Shown here piece after piece: positions 24,736 through 38,300 of a stretch of DNA of 64,000 bases. The translations under genes were made by a program, and so were the position numbers. How positions within the stretch are numbered: the first letter of the stretch is position 1; the number at the start of each line of letters is the position of its first letter. Source of the DNA: Macrocystis pyrifera (taxonomy: Eukaryota > Sar > Phaeophyceae > Laminariales > Laminariaceae); contig JASSKH010000025.1 of NCBI GenBank assembly GCA_031763025.1, positions 8,981,665 through 9,045,664 of the forward strand. Direction: 5' to 3'. The notes under the pieces are model-generated. The model was given only the letters and a program-made list of their open reading frames with translations. It searched no databases and had not been told where the DNA came from.

Positions 24736-27700
24736 ACTCATTGTCATGAATGGCCGTAGTCGTATGACAATAGACCCTCGCATCCCTGCAATGCCGGGAC
24801 GGGGCACGTCGGGTTTTCGCCGACCAGGCAAACGTTGCTTACACCAAGCGCGAAGCGCCGTGAGGTATTGGGCGAGTCGCATGAAGGGTGAGCTGCATCC
24901 TACTAGGAACCGCTTCTGAGGCGGACTTGCTTATGGATGACGGCTTCAATGAGTTAATTTTAATTTCCGGTGTGGCCTCTCGAAAGACAGCAATGGGAGT
25001 GCTATGGGACTGCCTCTTGGGTGCCTTACCATAAACACTACGTGATACTGGTACGATCATTCCCACTTGTGCGGAGTAAAGGTTGTTCACCTCGCACAAA
25101 TGATCTGGCTCGACCACCAGCTGTGACCGACGGCCAAAAGAAAAAAAAAAAAACCAAAAGCGGTACCCTGGTTGTCCAGCTCAAGTAGTGAGCGGCATCT
25201 TTTACAGTGTCGTTGCCAACCGACGCCAACCCAACGTGAGGGGGAAGGGGGGGGTGGGGGGGGGGAGATGTCGACCCGTGTTTTACCCAGATCTCCAAGG
25301 AGGATAAAAAAAAAAAAAAAAAAAAGTGTTTTTTTTACGGTTACAGCATCGGAAATACGATAGTGCCCTAGCTGCTATACGTATATAGGGTGTATCGGTT
25401 TTTCACATACAACCTGGCCTTGAGGAAAATGGAAGTGTGAAAAATCGATGAACAATAAGCTTCGCAAGAAAATAGCTGCACACCTCAGACAGATCATGTA
25501 CAGATCATCTACAGATCATTCCCACTCAACACGATCTAGATCTTCGAAGGCAGATAGATCTATTCTCGAGTCTGTATGATCTAGCTCATGTTGCCGGGTG
25601 GGAGTCGATATGCTCTGTACATATTTCTTGGGTTGGATCTGTACTATCTATGCAGATCCTGGACAATCCTCTCAAAACAGCAGCTGAGGAATTATAGATG
25701 ATCTATCTGTGGACAGATCAGATAGGTCATCATGTGTCCGAGTTGTGCAGTAGTGTAAACACGCAAAACGATACTCCAGCGATATTGGGTAGTCCCTCGG
25801 TTGAGGACTCCCGTCAGTCGGTCCCAGTGACTGTTTGGCCAAGACGTGGTACCGTACCGTACCTTTTGTTGTGCATAGCACGCGTTTTTTTTTTATATCT
25901 TACAAGAGTGCATTGTTGTACATGTGTTCGTTGTCCCTTCTCTCCGACCTGTGTGTGTGCGGGGGGGGGGAGAGAAGGTGATGGGCGCCCCGCTTCCTTT
26001 CTTTCAAGTGACCGAGAGCGGTCGGATCACTTCGCGCTTCTCCTCGGACTTCGACGCTATCGACCTGGTCATCCCGGCATCCCTCTCGTCCTTCATGGAT
26101 GCAGGTGATCAACTCTCTCGAGGAAGACCGTCGGGTGGGGGGGATGGCGTTGTTGCTTTTTGTGTTGATACCGGTGGCGGTGGCGTTGGTGTTGTTTGTG
26201 TTCGTGTTGGACACGGTGATGTTGATGTTGGTGTTGATGTTGGTGTTGATGTTGGTGGTAGTGGTGGGTGGAGTTGCTGTGGTGTTGGTGTTGGTGGTGG
26301 TGGTGTTGGTGGTGGTGGTGTTGGTGGTGGTGATATCGCAAGTCGTGTGTTATGTTGGTGGGTAGCAAATGGTGGTGATAGCTGTCGCTAGTGCTGTTCA
26401 AAATCACACACAGGGGAAACGATCGCAGAGCAAACCATTCAAACAACTTACACCTCCTCCTCCTCCTCCTCCTCCTCCTCATGGCCTATGCTGTGCGGCG
26501 CACCCTCCTCTCGTAGCTTATGGGCCCCACTCTTAGCCGCCATAGGCAATGGTTTTTGCTCGCAATGGCTCTAATTAACACCGCTGCGATGGCGGTAATG
26601 CCTCATCTTTCGCTAAGTCACGTGAGTAGCTCCATACTATTCGTAAGTCCCCCAGAACCCGACTTAGAAAACACACCAGGTTTGTAAGCTTACCCCGATG
26701 AATCATCGCATGTACTACTGTACGTCGTACACCGAGTTTATGTTGCGCGACGCAAATGGGACACCCGCGGGTAAGTAGGTCCGACCCTCTCATTGCCCAA
26801 GCAGCTGTCGTATAGCGGGTATTATTCTGTAACAACAAACAACGTTCCGGGTAAAAGCCCCCGATATGGGAAAAAATCCGCCGGTCAGAAACAGGACGGC
26901 CAAAACGTGCCACGCCCCTGTCTATTATTCCACCATGCGCGAAGGGAGCTAGCGAGACTCGGGGGGCAAAATCACCCGCCAACTATGCCGGCAGTGGGGC
27001 AGGGATATTCGAACAGGCACCACGTTGCATTAGGGTGGGGGTCGCGCAGGCAGTCACGTCGGTCCTTGTGTCTCCCATGGATGATCGTCGTCGCGGGCCG
27101 AACAGGTTTGACAATGCTGGGAGCAATTGGCGTAGTGGTGGGAACGTCCCCTGCCGTCTTCCTGTTCATCTTTCCGATCGCCGTGGCTTACTACCGTATC
27201 CAGCGGACGTATCGAATGGCGTCGAAAGAGGTGAGGAGGAGGTGGAGGGAGGGGGATCGGAAGGAGGGAGTTGTAGAGAGATGGGGGGAGGGGGGGGGGG
27301 GAGGGAGGGAGGGAGGGAGGGAGGGAGGGAGGGAGGGAGGGAGGGAGGGAGGGAGGAAGGGAGGGATTGGGGGAATGGAGGAGGGGCGGAGGGATTGAGA
27401 GGAGGGATGGAGAGTAGGGGAAGAGAAGGAGGGAGGAAGGGAGGGAGGGAAGGAGGGAGGGAGGGAGCGGTGGAGACAGTCCTGATGATAGCTTCGCAGT
27501 GCCACCGCATAGGCGCCAAAGTGCAGATCCGTGAGTCGGCAGGAGTTCACGACTATAAACTAACCTGAAGGAGACTAACGGACTTTAGTCGGAAATTCGG
27601 CTGGTGAAGCCAGCTGATGGCCAGCGGACTTGGCGACTGAAGCCAAACGAGCAGAGCCGGCCAAAATCAGCCTCCCCCAACGAGGCGGCCCCGTTCCAGA

Positions 27701-30700
27701 ATTTCAAAATGTATCCCGCATCCAATAATGGCGCCTACAAGTATGGAAACCCTACAAGTCAGATAGTGGGCACCTCCTGGGAAACCAGCTGCTGTTTGTC
27801 CGACTGGTAACTATTTGGTCCTGTGAGTCGTGCCGACCACACAGCTCTTCCTAACTGCCGCGTATAGCTACCTCTATCAATACGCTCCATTGAACCGATT
27901 ACAACAACTAGTTGGGACGCGTCGTCTCTCCCGCCCTCGTCAGTTTTTCAAAAGTAGCGAACGCACAGCGACGTTTGACGCAACAGCAGGCCCAGGCCGC
28001 GCCAACTCCCTTTGCTGTAAAAAATTCAGCAGCAGCAGCAGCAGCATCAATCGGCGCAAATAGCTTTTACAGCTAAGTTTGCGGTCACCTGCCGAAGGTG
28101 CGTGAGGCGCCCCCACCGCACGCGCGATTGCACGTCGTTGCAGCAGCGCGCGCACTGTTCCCTCGCGGATCGAATACCTGCCGAAAGCCGCGGCTGAGGT
28201 GTGTCCGCGCTCGGAAAAATCTAACGCGAACGCGTGCTCCTGTTCCATTGTCATCCTCCGCCATTCATGCAACGTATCCTTACCTCTGTTGATCGGCGTG
28301 GGGGGGGGCCTGGGTCCTCGGACGTGCTCTGGTCTGCATCGGGCGAAAAAACCATGATAACGGGGGGGGGGGGGGACAAAAGCTTAAGCGACTGGACAGT
28401 TCGACGAAGCCTCCAATCTTCTCGCACTTCCAAGAGACGCTGGACGGGCTGTCGAGCGTGCAGGCGTACGGCATCGAGGACCGCATGAGGCGGAAGAACT
28501 TCTTCGTCGTGGACGCCAACATGCGCGCGCGCCTGACGTGGGATGCGGCGAACAGGTGGGTGGCCGGTGAACAGTACCTGTCGATCCTCGCCCGCTGGTG
28601 CATCTGAAGCGTGAAGATGAAGATGGTGATCTCATCCCACTGATACGGGGGACCATAGTAAACAGGACCAAATGTTGTCGAGTAAAAATACGGAAATATG
28701 TAGGTTTTTTGTGTGTATCGTAGGTCCTATTTACTCTGGCCCCCCGTAATAGTCCCGTGTCCCTGAAATGTCGCCCGTGGTTACCAAACAGGCTGAACAC
28801 AAAGCCGTCTCCATGGAAAAAGACGAACGATAAGCACACAACTACAGGCGCAGTTCTGGAACGCGAGGGAACGGTACTATAAATAGCGAGTCGTGATGAT
28901 TGCAGGATCATCTATTGGCTATTCGTTCACGGTATTGGCGCACTAATGAACGTGTGGGCGTCTCACTCACAACCAAAATGATACCGCAACCATGTTTTGC
29001 TGTTCGCCAAGAGCAATCACACATAAATGGGCGTATGGGCGGGGTGATCTGAATTTTTTCTATTTTCGGCCTTTCGTATGTGGAGCGGCCTTGCAGTCGT
29101 GATCGTATTGGTATGCCTCGGTGTCGTCGTCGAACTAGCCTGGCGGCTGCGGAGTGTCCTCGGTGTGGGAGATGGTTGTGCTATTCTTCGGGAACACATG
29201 GACAAAACAGGCATGTTTATCCCGGGGGCATTTTCCTATGCCTGGAACAGGCGCCTCCAGCTCACAAATGTATGACAACACTCATTTGGCGGTTACATGA
29301 TAATATTCGTATCTGATACTTGGTGCACACTTTGTGTCCTGCCACCGTGTGTACCCATCTATAAACTCATCCCGACCTGTCCCATCACGCCAGTTGAGCA
29401 CCGAACACTATCGCAGGCGTGATGCAGGGCATGGGTGGAGGCAGACATGGACCACGGCGTGCTTGGCGTGTCCTTATCCAGGGAGGAGGAGGGAGAGGGG
29501 GGGGAGGTCAACCCCGTGTGTAAAAAGCGATTTGGCCAAAGAGCAGATACCGCTCGGACCCGATACGCTTTCGCCCTATACTCGGTACTCATAACGCTAT
29601 GTACGTATCAGCCCGCCGTTCAAGACGGTTGGAAAGCTGACGAAAGAATCATCGAACGAACCATATTGCCGCAACAAACCTCAACCACCATCTTCCGCTC
29701 GTCCAAGGAATGGTCGAACCTACGATGTCGCAGCAACTTCAACAACATCAACCATGTCACGTTTTTCCAGGAAATCGTCGAACAACATCAACCATGTTAC
29801 GTTTGTCCAGGGAGTCGACGAGCAAAACGTGTTACCCCAAGAAGCTTGCAACGACAACCATGTTACGCTTGTCCGTGTCCCTCAACAAACCGCCTCTCCC
29901 TCCCTCCCTCCCTCCCTCCCTCCCTCCCTCCCCCTCTCCGACCAACAACCAACCCGCGACAATGGCTCAACATTCCTTCAGGTGGCTGGGCATTCGCCTG
30001 GACTTCCTCGGCGCGCTCGTGGTTTTCCTGGCCGTTCTGGTGGCCGTGCTGGTGGGGAGAGCGACCCCCGGCATGGTGAGCCATTTTGCCGCCGCGGCTA
30101 CGGCCAGAACGCGGTGTATTATGCTGCCATTTTACGTTTTAGCAGGAGGTCGGTGGCGACGGAGGTGCAATTCGAGTACGGTAGGGAGGTAGGTCGGGGG
30201 GCAGTGTTCATGTCATGCATGGCCTGTATTATGCGACCGTAGACCCTCGCATCCCTACCATGCCGGGACGGAGCACGTCGGATTTTAACCCAATAGGCAG
30301 ACATTGCTTGCACCGTGAGGAGTTCGGCGAGTCGGTCTCATGAAGGGTAAAAACTGCATCCTGCTGAGCACCGCTTGTGGGGACGAGTGTGTATCGGCAC
30401 CTCGTTTCGTACCTTCACTTGCATATGGATGGCAGCTTCATATTAGTTGAATTGTGATATGGGTGTATTGGTTACTTTTGGCGACCCCTGCGATGTACGC
30501 GACGTTCGTTATGCGAAGGGCCGACAGCAATCGCCCGTCGCGATCCTCACACCTTGTCGAAGGCGTCGAGGCTTGTATCTCCTCGAGGTGTCTAGGACCG
30601 GAGCTTTAGAGGAAAGGAGGAGGAAGAAAGCTGGTCTCTCCTTTTCTGTTTTTTGTTCGTGACAAAACCTATTTTGTTTCTGGTGTTATCGCCCAAAACA

Positions 30701-32310
30701 TCTCATCGTTTTTTTTTCCCCTCTGCAAAAAAACCTTTTTTCTGCGCTAATTCTGAGTAGTTTGTCCCTAAAAGCATGGGGTGCAGCGGTTCCAAAGGGG
30801 TCAAGTATGTCCTTTTAGCGCGGCGCTGTACAGAAAACAAGTATCCTACACTATTTTCAGGTGATTCGTACCCGAAACGGGAGTGCAGTCTACAATGGGT
30901 TTTAAACCGGATGGTCGAGTCGGGTTCGGGTCGGGTCGGGTCTGATCGGACCGGGTCGGGTCGGGTCTGATCGGATCGGGTCGGGTCTGGTCTGATCAGA
31001 TCGGGTCGGGTCGAGTAGGGTCAAGGGATTTTCCGTGAATTCTCACGGGTCGGGTCGGGTCAGGTCAGGAAACGCTCAAATCTCACGGGCCGGAGTGGAC
31101 CGGAAGACGTGCAATATGGGCCCGTGAACAAGTAACACGTACTATTAGTATGAGCAAGCCTTGGAACCTCAAGTTTGTCAGCATTCTCGGACAACGTCGA
31201 GCAAAGAATATTGTATACCAGGTACCCATTAGACTCTATTTCGTGTGGTGCTCGCCGACGAGTTCTTTTAATCAAATTTCCTTAGCACCCCCCACCCCAA
31301 AAAGTAAGCCTTATTTTCTTTTTGTTTCAAGATTTCTTACTCCAATTTTCTTAGCACCCCTCCACCCCAAAACGTGAGCCTAATTGTCTGATAATTTCAC
31401 GATTTCGTAATCAAATTTTCTTAGCACCCTCCCATCCAAAATGTGAGCGTCATTTTCTCGTTGTTTCACGATTTCTTACTTCAATAATCTTAGCACCCCC
31501 CCCCACCCCAAAACGTGAGCCTTATTTTCTTATTCTTTCACGATATCTTACCTCAATAATCTTAGCACCCTCCCACCCCACAAAAAACGGCCATATTTTC
31601 TTATTCTTATTTTGTTGTTTCCTATGATTGTATGTCCCATGTCATCTCGCAGGTGGGCCTCGGGCTGTCTTACGCCCTCACAATCACGCGCACCCTGAGC
31701 TTCGGGGTCCGCTCGTCTACCGCCCTAGAGAACCAGTTCAACTCCGTCGAGCGCGTGCAGCAGTTCATAGGCCTGCGGCAGGAGGAAGATGAGGTAATGG
31801 GAATGCCGCGCGGGGTTTCCGTACACGGAGCACGGCGGCGTTCACGGTTTCGCTACCGCGCTGTGGACTATGTTATGCTTTTTTTTCTTCCTTGTCCCGT
31901 CTCTCTTCGTGTTAACGGTTAACCCCCGCTCGTGTTATTAGCTGTTTTCGTTCCCTGCGTGATGTTTCGAAAATCCGCTCTTGATTATGTCTTCGTGCTA
32001 TGTGGTGATGCCGGTTCGTGCTGCTTAATGCCCCTTCGTCTCAGCGGTTTTGCGTTCGGCACGTGTGATGTTTCGCAACCGCGCTCACGAATCATGTGTG
32101 TTGTGTTGTTTTGTTCTTTCCCGGCTAACTATTCTTCGTGCGAAAATCACGCTCGTTCGTGTCAGCTACCGGCCCGCTCGTGTTGACGGTCTTCTCGTTC
32201 GGCACCTTATCTTTCGCAACCGCGTTTTCGACTGACTCTTTTGTGCTGGTTTTGCTCTCCTGGTTGCGCGCCTCTTCGTTTTAGCGCGTCTTCGTGCTAG
32301 CGCCTCGCTC

Positions 32311-32352
<42 letters not shown>

Positions 32353-35300
32353 TTCGAATAAGATACGCGTTACCCTTCCAAAAACGCCTCCACGTTTTTC
32401 TCGACAACTTCTTTGTTGGAGATGGGGACCGTGGTGGAAGGTGTGACGTACTGTAGTCTCGATGGGGACCGTGGGGGGCGGTGACCGTGGTACTTCGGGG
32501 TAGCGGTAGGCACGATCACGTAAATGTCCGTTTCGTCCTGCCGCGATCTCCTCTTGGACGGCGTTTGTAAACGCGGGAGATTAGCTATGGCTACGGTACA
32601 GGGTCCGCTCCCGAGAAGGAGCTGTTCCGAGCAAGCCTTAAAAACTTTTTTGCTGTGACCACAACGTCGCCCAAGCTTGAGCTTAGGCTACTCTGCATGA
32701 TTAAAGTGTGCCGTTCGCCCCAGTAAGGTGACATCTGGAAGTGGCCAGACCGGAAAAATAAATTAACTCATTGAAGCTTTCATCCATGTGCAAGTCCGCC
32801 TCAGAAGCGGTTCTAGTAGTAGGATGCCGTTCGCCCTTCATGCGACTCGCCGGACACCTCACGGCGCTCCGCGCTCGGTGCGAGCAATGCCTGCCTGGTC
32901 GGTGAAAACCCGACGTGCTCCGTCCCGGTGTTGTGGGGGTGCGAGGGTCCAGGGACATACGACTTCGGCCATGCATGATATCGAGTGCACCCCCCCTCTC
33001 CCCCCCCCCGAACGTCAGAGTGATGTTCTTATGAATACTAGGTTATTTAATGTTTGTGCCCATAAACTAGTAGTCTGAGCAGGGCTTGATTGTTTAGTGA
33101 CACCGACCCTTTCGCTGCTATTGAACATGCGGTAGTGATATATTAATACATCCCAGTAGGATTTGATTTAGCGTTCGCCGCCAAGCGTGATTTCATACTC
33201 CAATTTTCTCAAGTGCGCCCCCCAAAATGAGCCTGACGTTCTCATATGCGAGGCTACTTATTATTCGCAAATCTATGTACTGCTCTGGTATATATACTGT
33301 ATGTGCGCCTCTCTCGCGATGTCTCATTTCTCTGGTGGGGCAAATGCCTAATTGCAGGCGTATTCCGTCGAGTCGGTAAGCGACGCCAGTGAGAAAAAAC
33401 AGAAGCCTCCGATTGAACTTCTCCCTTTCTTCGCCCTGGGATGGCGGCCGGCAGTTAGTGGAGTGTATGTACCCTCTCAAGCTGAACTATTGCACCGGAT
33501 GCACGCGTTTTGGCTTCAGGTCGTCCGTCTTACACCTCAACCCCCACTCTCTAGCTAAACGCATACGGTCGTATTTTGTTTGATATCCAAAACCTCCAGA
33601 GCTGAACTCTCACGCTACAGTACATGATACAAGTACACATGCGTTCATTTGTTTTCGGTTCGTTCAAAACCTTTTGGAGCTCCATCAATTCTGTTGAAAA
33701 ATGCTGAATGCATACGATAGTGTCTTTGAACGCTTTCGACATTTTGTTTTTCGGTCCTGCTAAACCCGGTCGTTTTTTTTTTTTTTTTTCTTCTTCCTCT
33801 TCTTTTGATCGTCAGGACGAGCGTCGTCGTCAATCCATACCGAAGTCGTGGCCCTCGAAGGGTCTCGAGATGCGAGGCGTGTCTGCCAGACATCGCCGGG
33901 ACCTTCCGGCAGCGCTCAACGGGGTCAACCTTTCTGTCAGGTATTTGTTTCACCCCGATGGGAGATGGAGCGCGGGGTGTGTCCACACGGCATGCGCGGG
34001 GCGCGTGCCGGGGTAGGGGACCGGGGAGCGTTTTCTTTTTTTTTGCCGAATTATTCAAGTCTGAAAATCTCTACAAAAACCTAACACAGTGGAGTACCCA
34101 CCTTAAAAGACCAGCTCGTGACAGCTTTTTTTTAGTTGGTCCTATCTCTATTCAATGGTCTGCTGCAACAATCATCCTATACTATTTCGGAGTAGGTTAT
34201 TTATGGTGGCATGCCTATTTTGTCTACCTGGCCTTGTGTCTCCCGAAAAGGCTTGAAAACGGATGTATTTTCTTAAAGCGGGTACCCCACTCTTTGGTTA
34301 GAGTCCATGCACACGGGAGTCGTGCTATCATGCCATCGAGGGTATCAAGCACTGTTTGACAAAAAAAAAAAGACCTTTGACGGACGGGGGCTCCTCAGCT
34401 AAAAGAACTAACGCCCAGTATCTGTGGAATCTCATGACGTTTTACAGAAATAAAAATATTCGTCGTGTACCTATGCTATTATTTTTGTTTTCGTCCAATT
34501 TGCTATTTTGGGGCTTCCGTCTTATCAACTCTCTGGGTACACCAGAGGAGGGAAAAAAATCGACAATCAGAAGTGACGATCACAGCAACGCGGCCACTGC
34601 CGTGACTGGGAGAAGATACAACAAAAATGGGAGCCGAGGTCACATCTGCTGTGTAGAACGAAATAATTTTCCAGGAATATTCCTTTGCTCTGTATGTGCT
34701 TGTACGTACACGTACTGCCACAATAAACAGCCTAAAAAGAACGTGGAGGGGGGTCTGATTGTGATATAGCTCCGCGGTCTACTGGTGATTTTGATGTCGG
34801 GTTCAGCTCCGCGGTTCCGACGTTTTTCTACCGTTCGATGATTCCTGACCGTTTACGGTTCGTGCTTCGTGCTCGCGGCCTCCGGCGGCTCCTGCGAAGG
34901 GCTAATTATATATCTGCACCGTGTGGGTGGGGGCGGGGTACCAAATGGGATCACGTCCGGGTGGTATCAGGATGGGCCAAGCAGGGGCCTGCTTTGTTTT
35001 CCCGCTTTTTATGGAGAACATTCGCAGAAAATTATTTATCCACGGCACGGAGAACTCGAGTGGAAAAAGGAAGTCGTACAGCACGGACGCGAACAGGGCT
35101 CCGTCCCTTCCCGCTGGGCGTCGTAAACGGTCGATAGCGCCGCAGCGGTTACCATTGCTCTGTTTACAGTCGCTTTCCCTGAAGAGGGGGTCCCTAACGG
35201 CGGCTGGCTTTCGCAAACCAAACCCGGGGGGCACATCGCGAGCCCCTCCCCGCCCCCCCTCGCCCCTACGCAGACCAATGGTTGAACCTTTTGGCACCGC

Positions 35301-38300
35301 AGTTCGGTTTCGCGGACAAATCACTCAAATTCCAAGTAGTTTGTCCTCAAGACGGGACTGCGGTGCTAAAAGGGGTTTTAAGGGTTTTGTTGATCGGATC
35401 TCGCGTGTCCGTTTTTCCGCAGAGAGGCAGTTTTTTTTTTGGGGGGGGGGGTGAAAATTACGGAGATCCTGAAGTCAGCAGCCTCGGAGAACATGGTGTA
35501 GGTGTGTGCCCGCCCCCGGCCGTGGCGTGCACGATCCTAAAGCGTGGTGTCGTATTGCCAGACGGACTGCTTCTGCCGTGGCCGGAAGTGTGTGCTACGC
35601 ACGGCCGTGCGTGTTTTGCTGGCAGCAGTGTGATAGAGCGCTCGAACGACGTTTTTTTTTTGAGCTTCCGTGGCGTTCCGGCACGGTAGCACGGGGGGTG
35701 AACTCTCATACATGCGTCGTGCATAGGTTTCATAGGTAGCGAGTGCGCTTTGAACGAAAAGTGATGCAACACAATGTTTTGCGGACCGCTATAAAAAAGC
35801 AGCGATTGCGCTTTGAACGAAAAATGATGCAACATGATGTTCTGTAAACCGCTATAAAAAAAGCTGCACATCAAGATCGAAGCATGACGCACGGCATGCA
35901 AATAGGACTTTCGAGGATTTTTTTTTTGTTTTTTGTTTTTTTGTTTTTTTTTAATCTCACAGCTGATGTATTTTGTTGTTTTTTGTGAGTTTTTAAAAAT
36001 TGTATCGGAGGGCTGCTCGGAGCATGCCTATGCACGCGATTGGCGCGCATGCTTTCAAGATAACTGTTCGCGTTTTGCATTTATTATTACGGGGGGCCAT
36101 AGTAAATAGGACCTACGGTACCCAAAACAAAACCTTTCTATTTCCCTATTTCTACTAACAATATTTAGTCCTATTTACTATGGTCCCCCGTAATAACTAA
36201 CAATATTTGGCCCTATTTACTATGGTCCCCCGTAATAGTCTTATATTCTTTGTTTTCCGTCCGTCCCGTCGGCTGGAACTCACTGGCCGTGGCGGCTACC
36301 CATAGCGCGTGTTCCTTTTCGCAGGCTTGTGATTCGGGGATTATTGGTTAGGCCAGTTGTTATTCTGTAAGCGGAGAGCAAAAAACAAATTCATTACCAA
36401 CCCTTCCGCCCCCTCCCCGTCCCTACCTGCGCCCTTCGTATCCCTGTGCGAGGTGCGGATAGCTAGCCACTGGAGCGTCGGTCTACTATTCATAGCCGCA
36501 TTCGAAACACAAACCTGAGTACCGTCAGGATGCAGAGTCGTCGCACCCCCCCCCCCCCCCCCGCCCAGACCGATTCGCCAAAGCCCGATTTCTCCACAAC
36601 CAAGAGGCTGCGAGAACTGACCGACTCGTCCGAGCAAGGCGCTCAATGAGATCGTTCCAGAATCACCTTCTTTTGTGCTAGCACCCTCCAGGTTGTGGGG
36701 CAGTCGAGCTTCCCAAAATTGGCTTGCGGGGAGTGCGATGACTCTCACCATTCCGGTACATACTCCTTGAAAGCTCTCTGTTAGGTGCGGGGAGCGGATT
36801 GGCTATTCGGCGAATGCGCGAAACAAACCTTGTAATCCCCCCCCCCCCCCCCCCGCCCTGCAATATACCTGGTATGAAACAACGTGATGAGCGCCCAGAT
36901 GTTGGAGTGTCTCCATAAGGAGTAGGAACGGTGCTCCGTCTCGAGAGGGATGCGTCGTCAATGGTCAATTATCTAAGGCAAGCAACGAATGAATGCCCCC
37001 CCCTCCCCGAAAACCCGACATGCTCCGTCCCGGCATCGTAGGGATGCCAGGGTATATGGTCATACGACTACGGCCATGCATGATATCGAGAACCCCCCCC
37101 CCCCCCCCGTCCAATCTGCGCCTTCCGTCTAACCGTTTACGAGGTGCGGAGAGCGGGTTGGCATCTGCGGGAGGACTGGATCAGGCAAGAGCACCTTAGC
37201 GCTGGCGTTGGTCAGGGTCGTCGACTGCTTCCAAGGGAGCATCCTCGTGGACGGCCTGGACGTGGAAGACGTCCCGCTCCCTCTCCTGCGTGCGGGCGTG
37301 ACCGTCATATCTCAGGACGCGCACCTGTTCTCCGGGAATGTTCGAGAGGCCGTCGACCCGCGCGGACAGGTACTATTACGGGGGACCATAGTAAATAGGA
37401 CCTGCGGTACACACAAAAAAATCCTGCATATTTTCCTATTTTTTCTACCATCAATACTTGGTCCTCTTTTTTACTAACAATACATTCCTATTTTTACTAG
37501 GAATATTAGGTCCTTTTTTTTTCTACCAATATTTGGTCCTATTTACTATGGTCCCCCGTAATAACTACTGTAGTTCGTATTGTGCAGTAGGTCTGTTGGT
37601 AGAGGTGGTATTCTACTGTAGAGCAGTAGGTCTGTTGGTGCGGGTGCTATTAAACTTATATACGGGTAGATTTATTGGTGCGGTTTACTATCATACTTCA
37701 AGTGCACGATAGCGCGGTCCTCCATTTTCCTGGCTGATGGTGTTTTTCGTGCTCAATTTACGTATAGGTACTGTCATGTGTCAGTAGGCCTGTTGGTAGA
37801 GGTGCTGTTATGTATCAGTAGGTCTGTTGGTAGAGGTGCTGTTATGTATCAGTAGGTCGGTTGGTGGAGGCGCTTGGCTAATCATGGGGTGATAGTCCCG
37901 GGGCAGCAGGGGTGCACTGCTTTTCGTTTTTCCCGACTAGGTAGATGCAAATTTACATTGCCGCCTACAATATTGGGAGGAGGGGGGGTGGGGGGTGTAC
38001 TCGATATCATGCATGGCCGTAATCGTATGACCATAGACCCTCGCACTATTGCAATGCCGGGGGGGGCTCGTTTGAGGGAATAATTGATAGATAAATCCGG
38101 CGGCGAGATGCCATATATATGTATACCTTCTGACACCCGAAGGAATCTGCGCGTGCCGTCCAACGGATGGAAAAAGCTCCGTTTTGTTATTTGATTACTG
38201 CACCAGTGCACGCACGTTGAATGGAACTAAAGGTCTGTTTTCAGAAGAAACAAAAAAAAAACGATTGTTGGGTTCGACCATAGCTGGCCGGAACGCAAGT

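Noticed and set aside
26099-26391. Val/Gly-rich and His-rich frames in intron 18
   Set aside because: Low-complexity GTT/GGT repeat, open in several frames.
27166-27550. Ser/Pro-rich minus-strand frames
   Set aside because: They are the complement of the GGGA microsatellite after exon 19.
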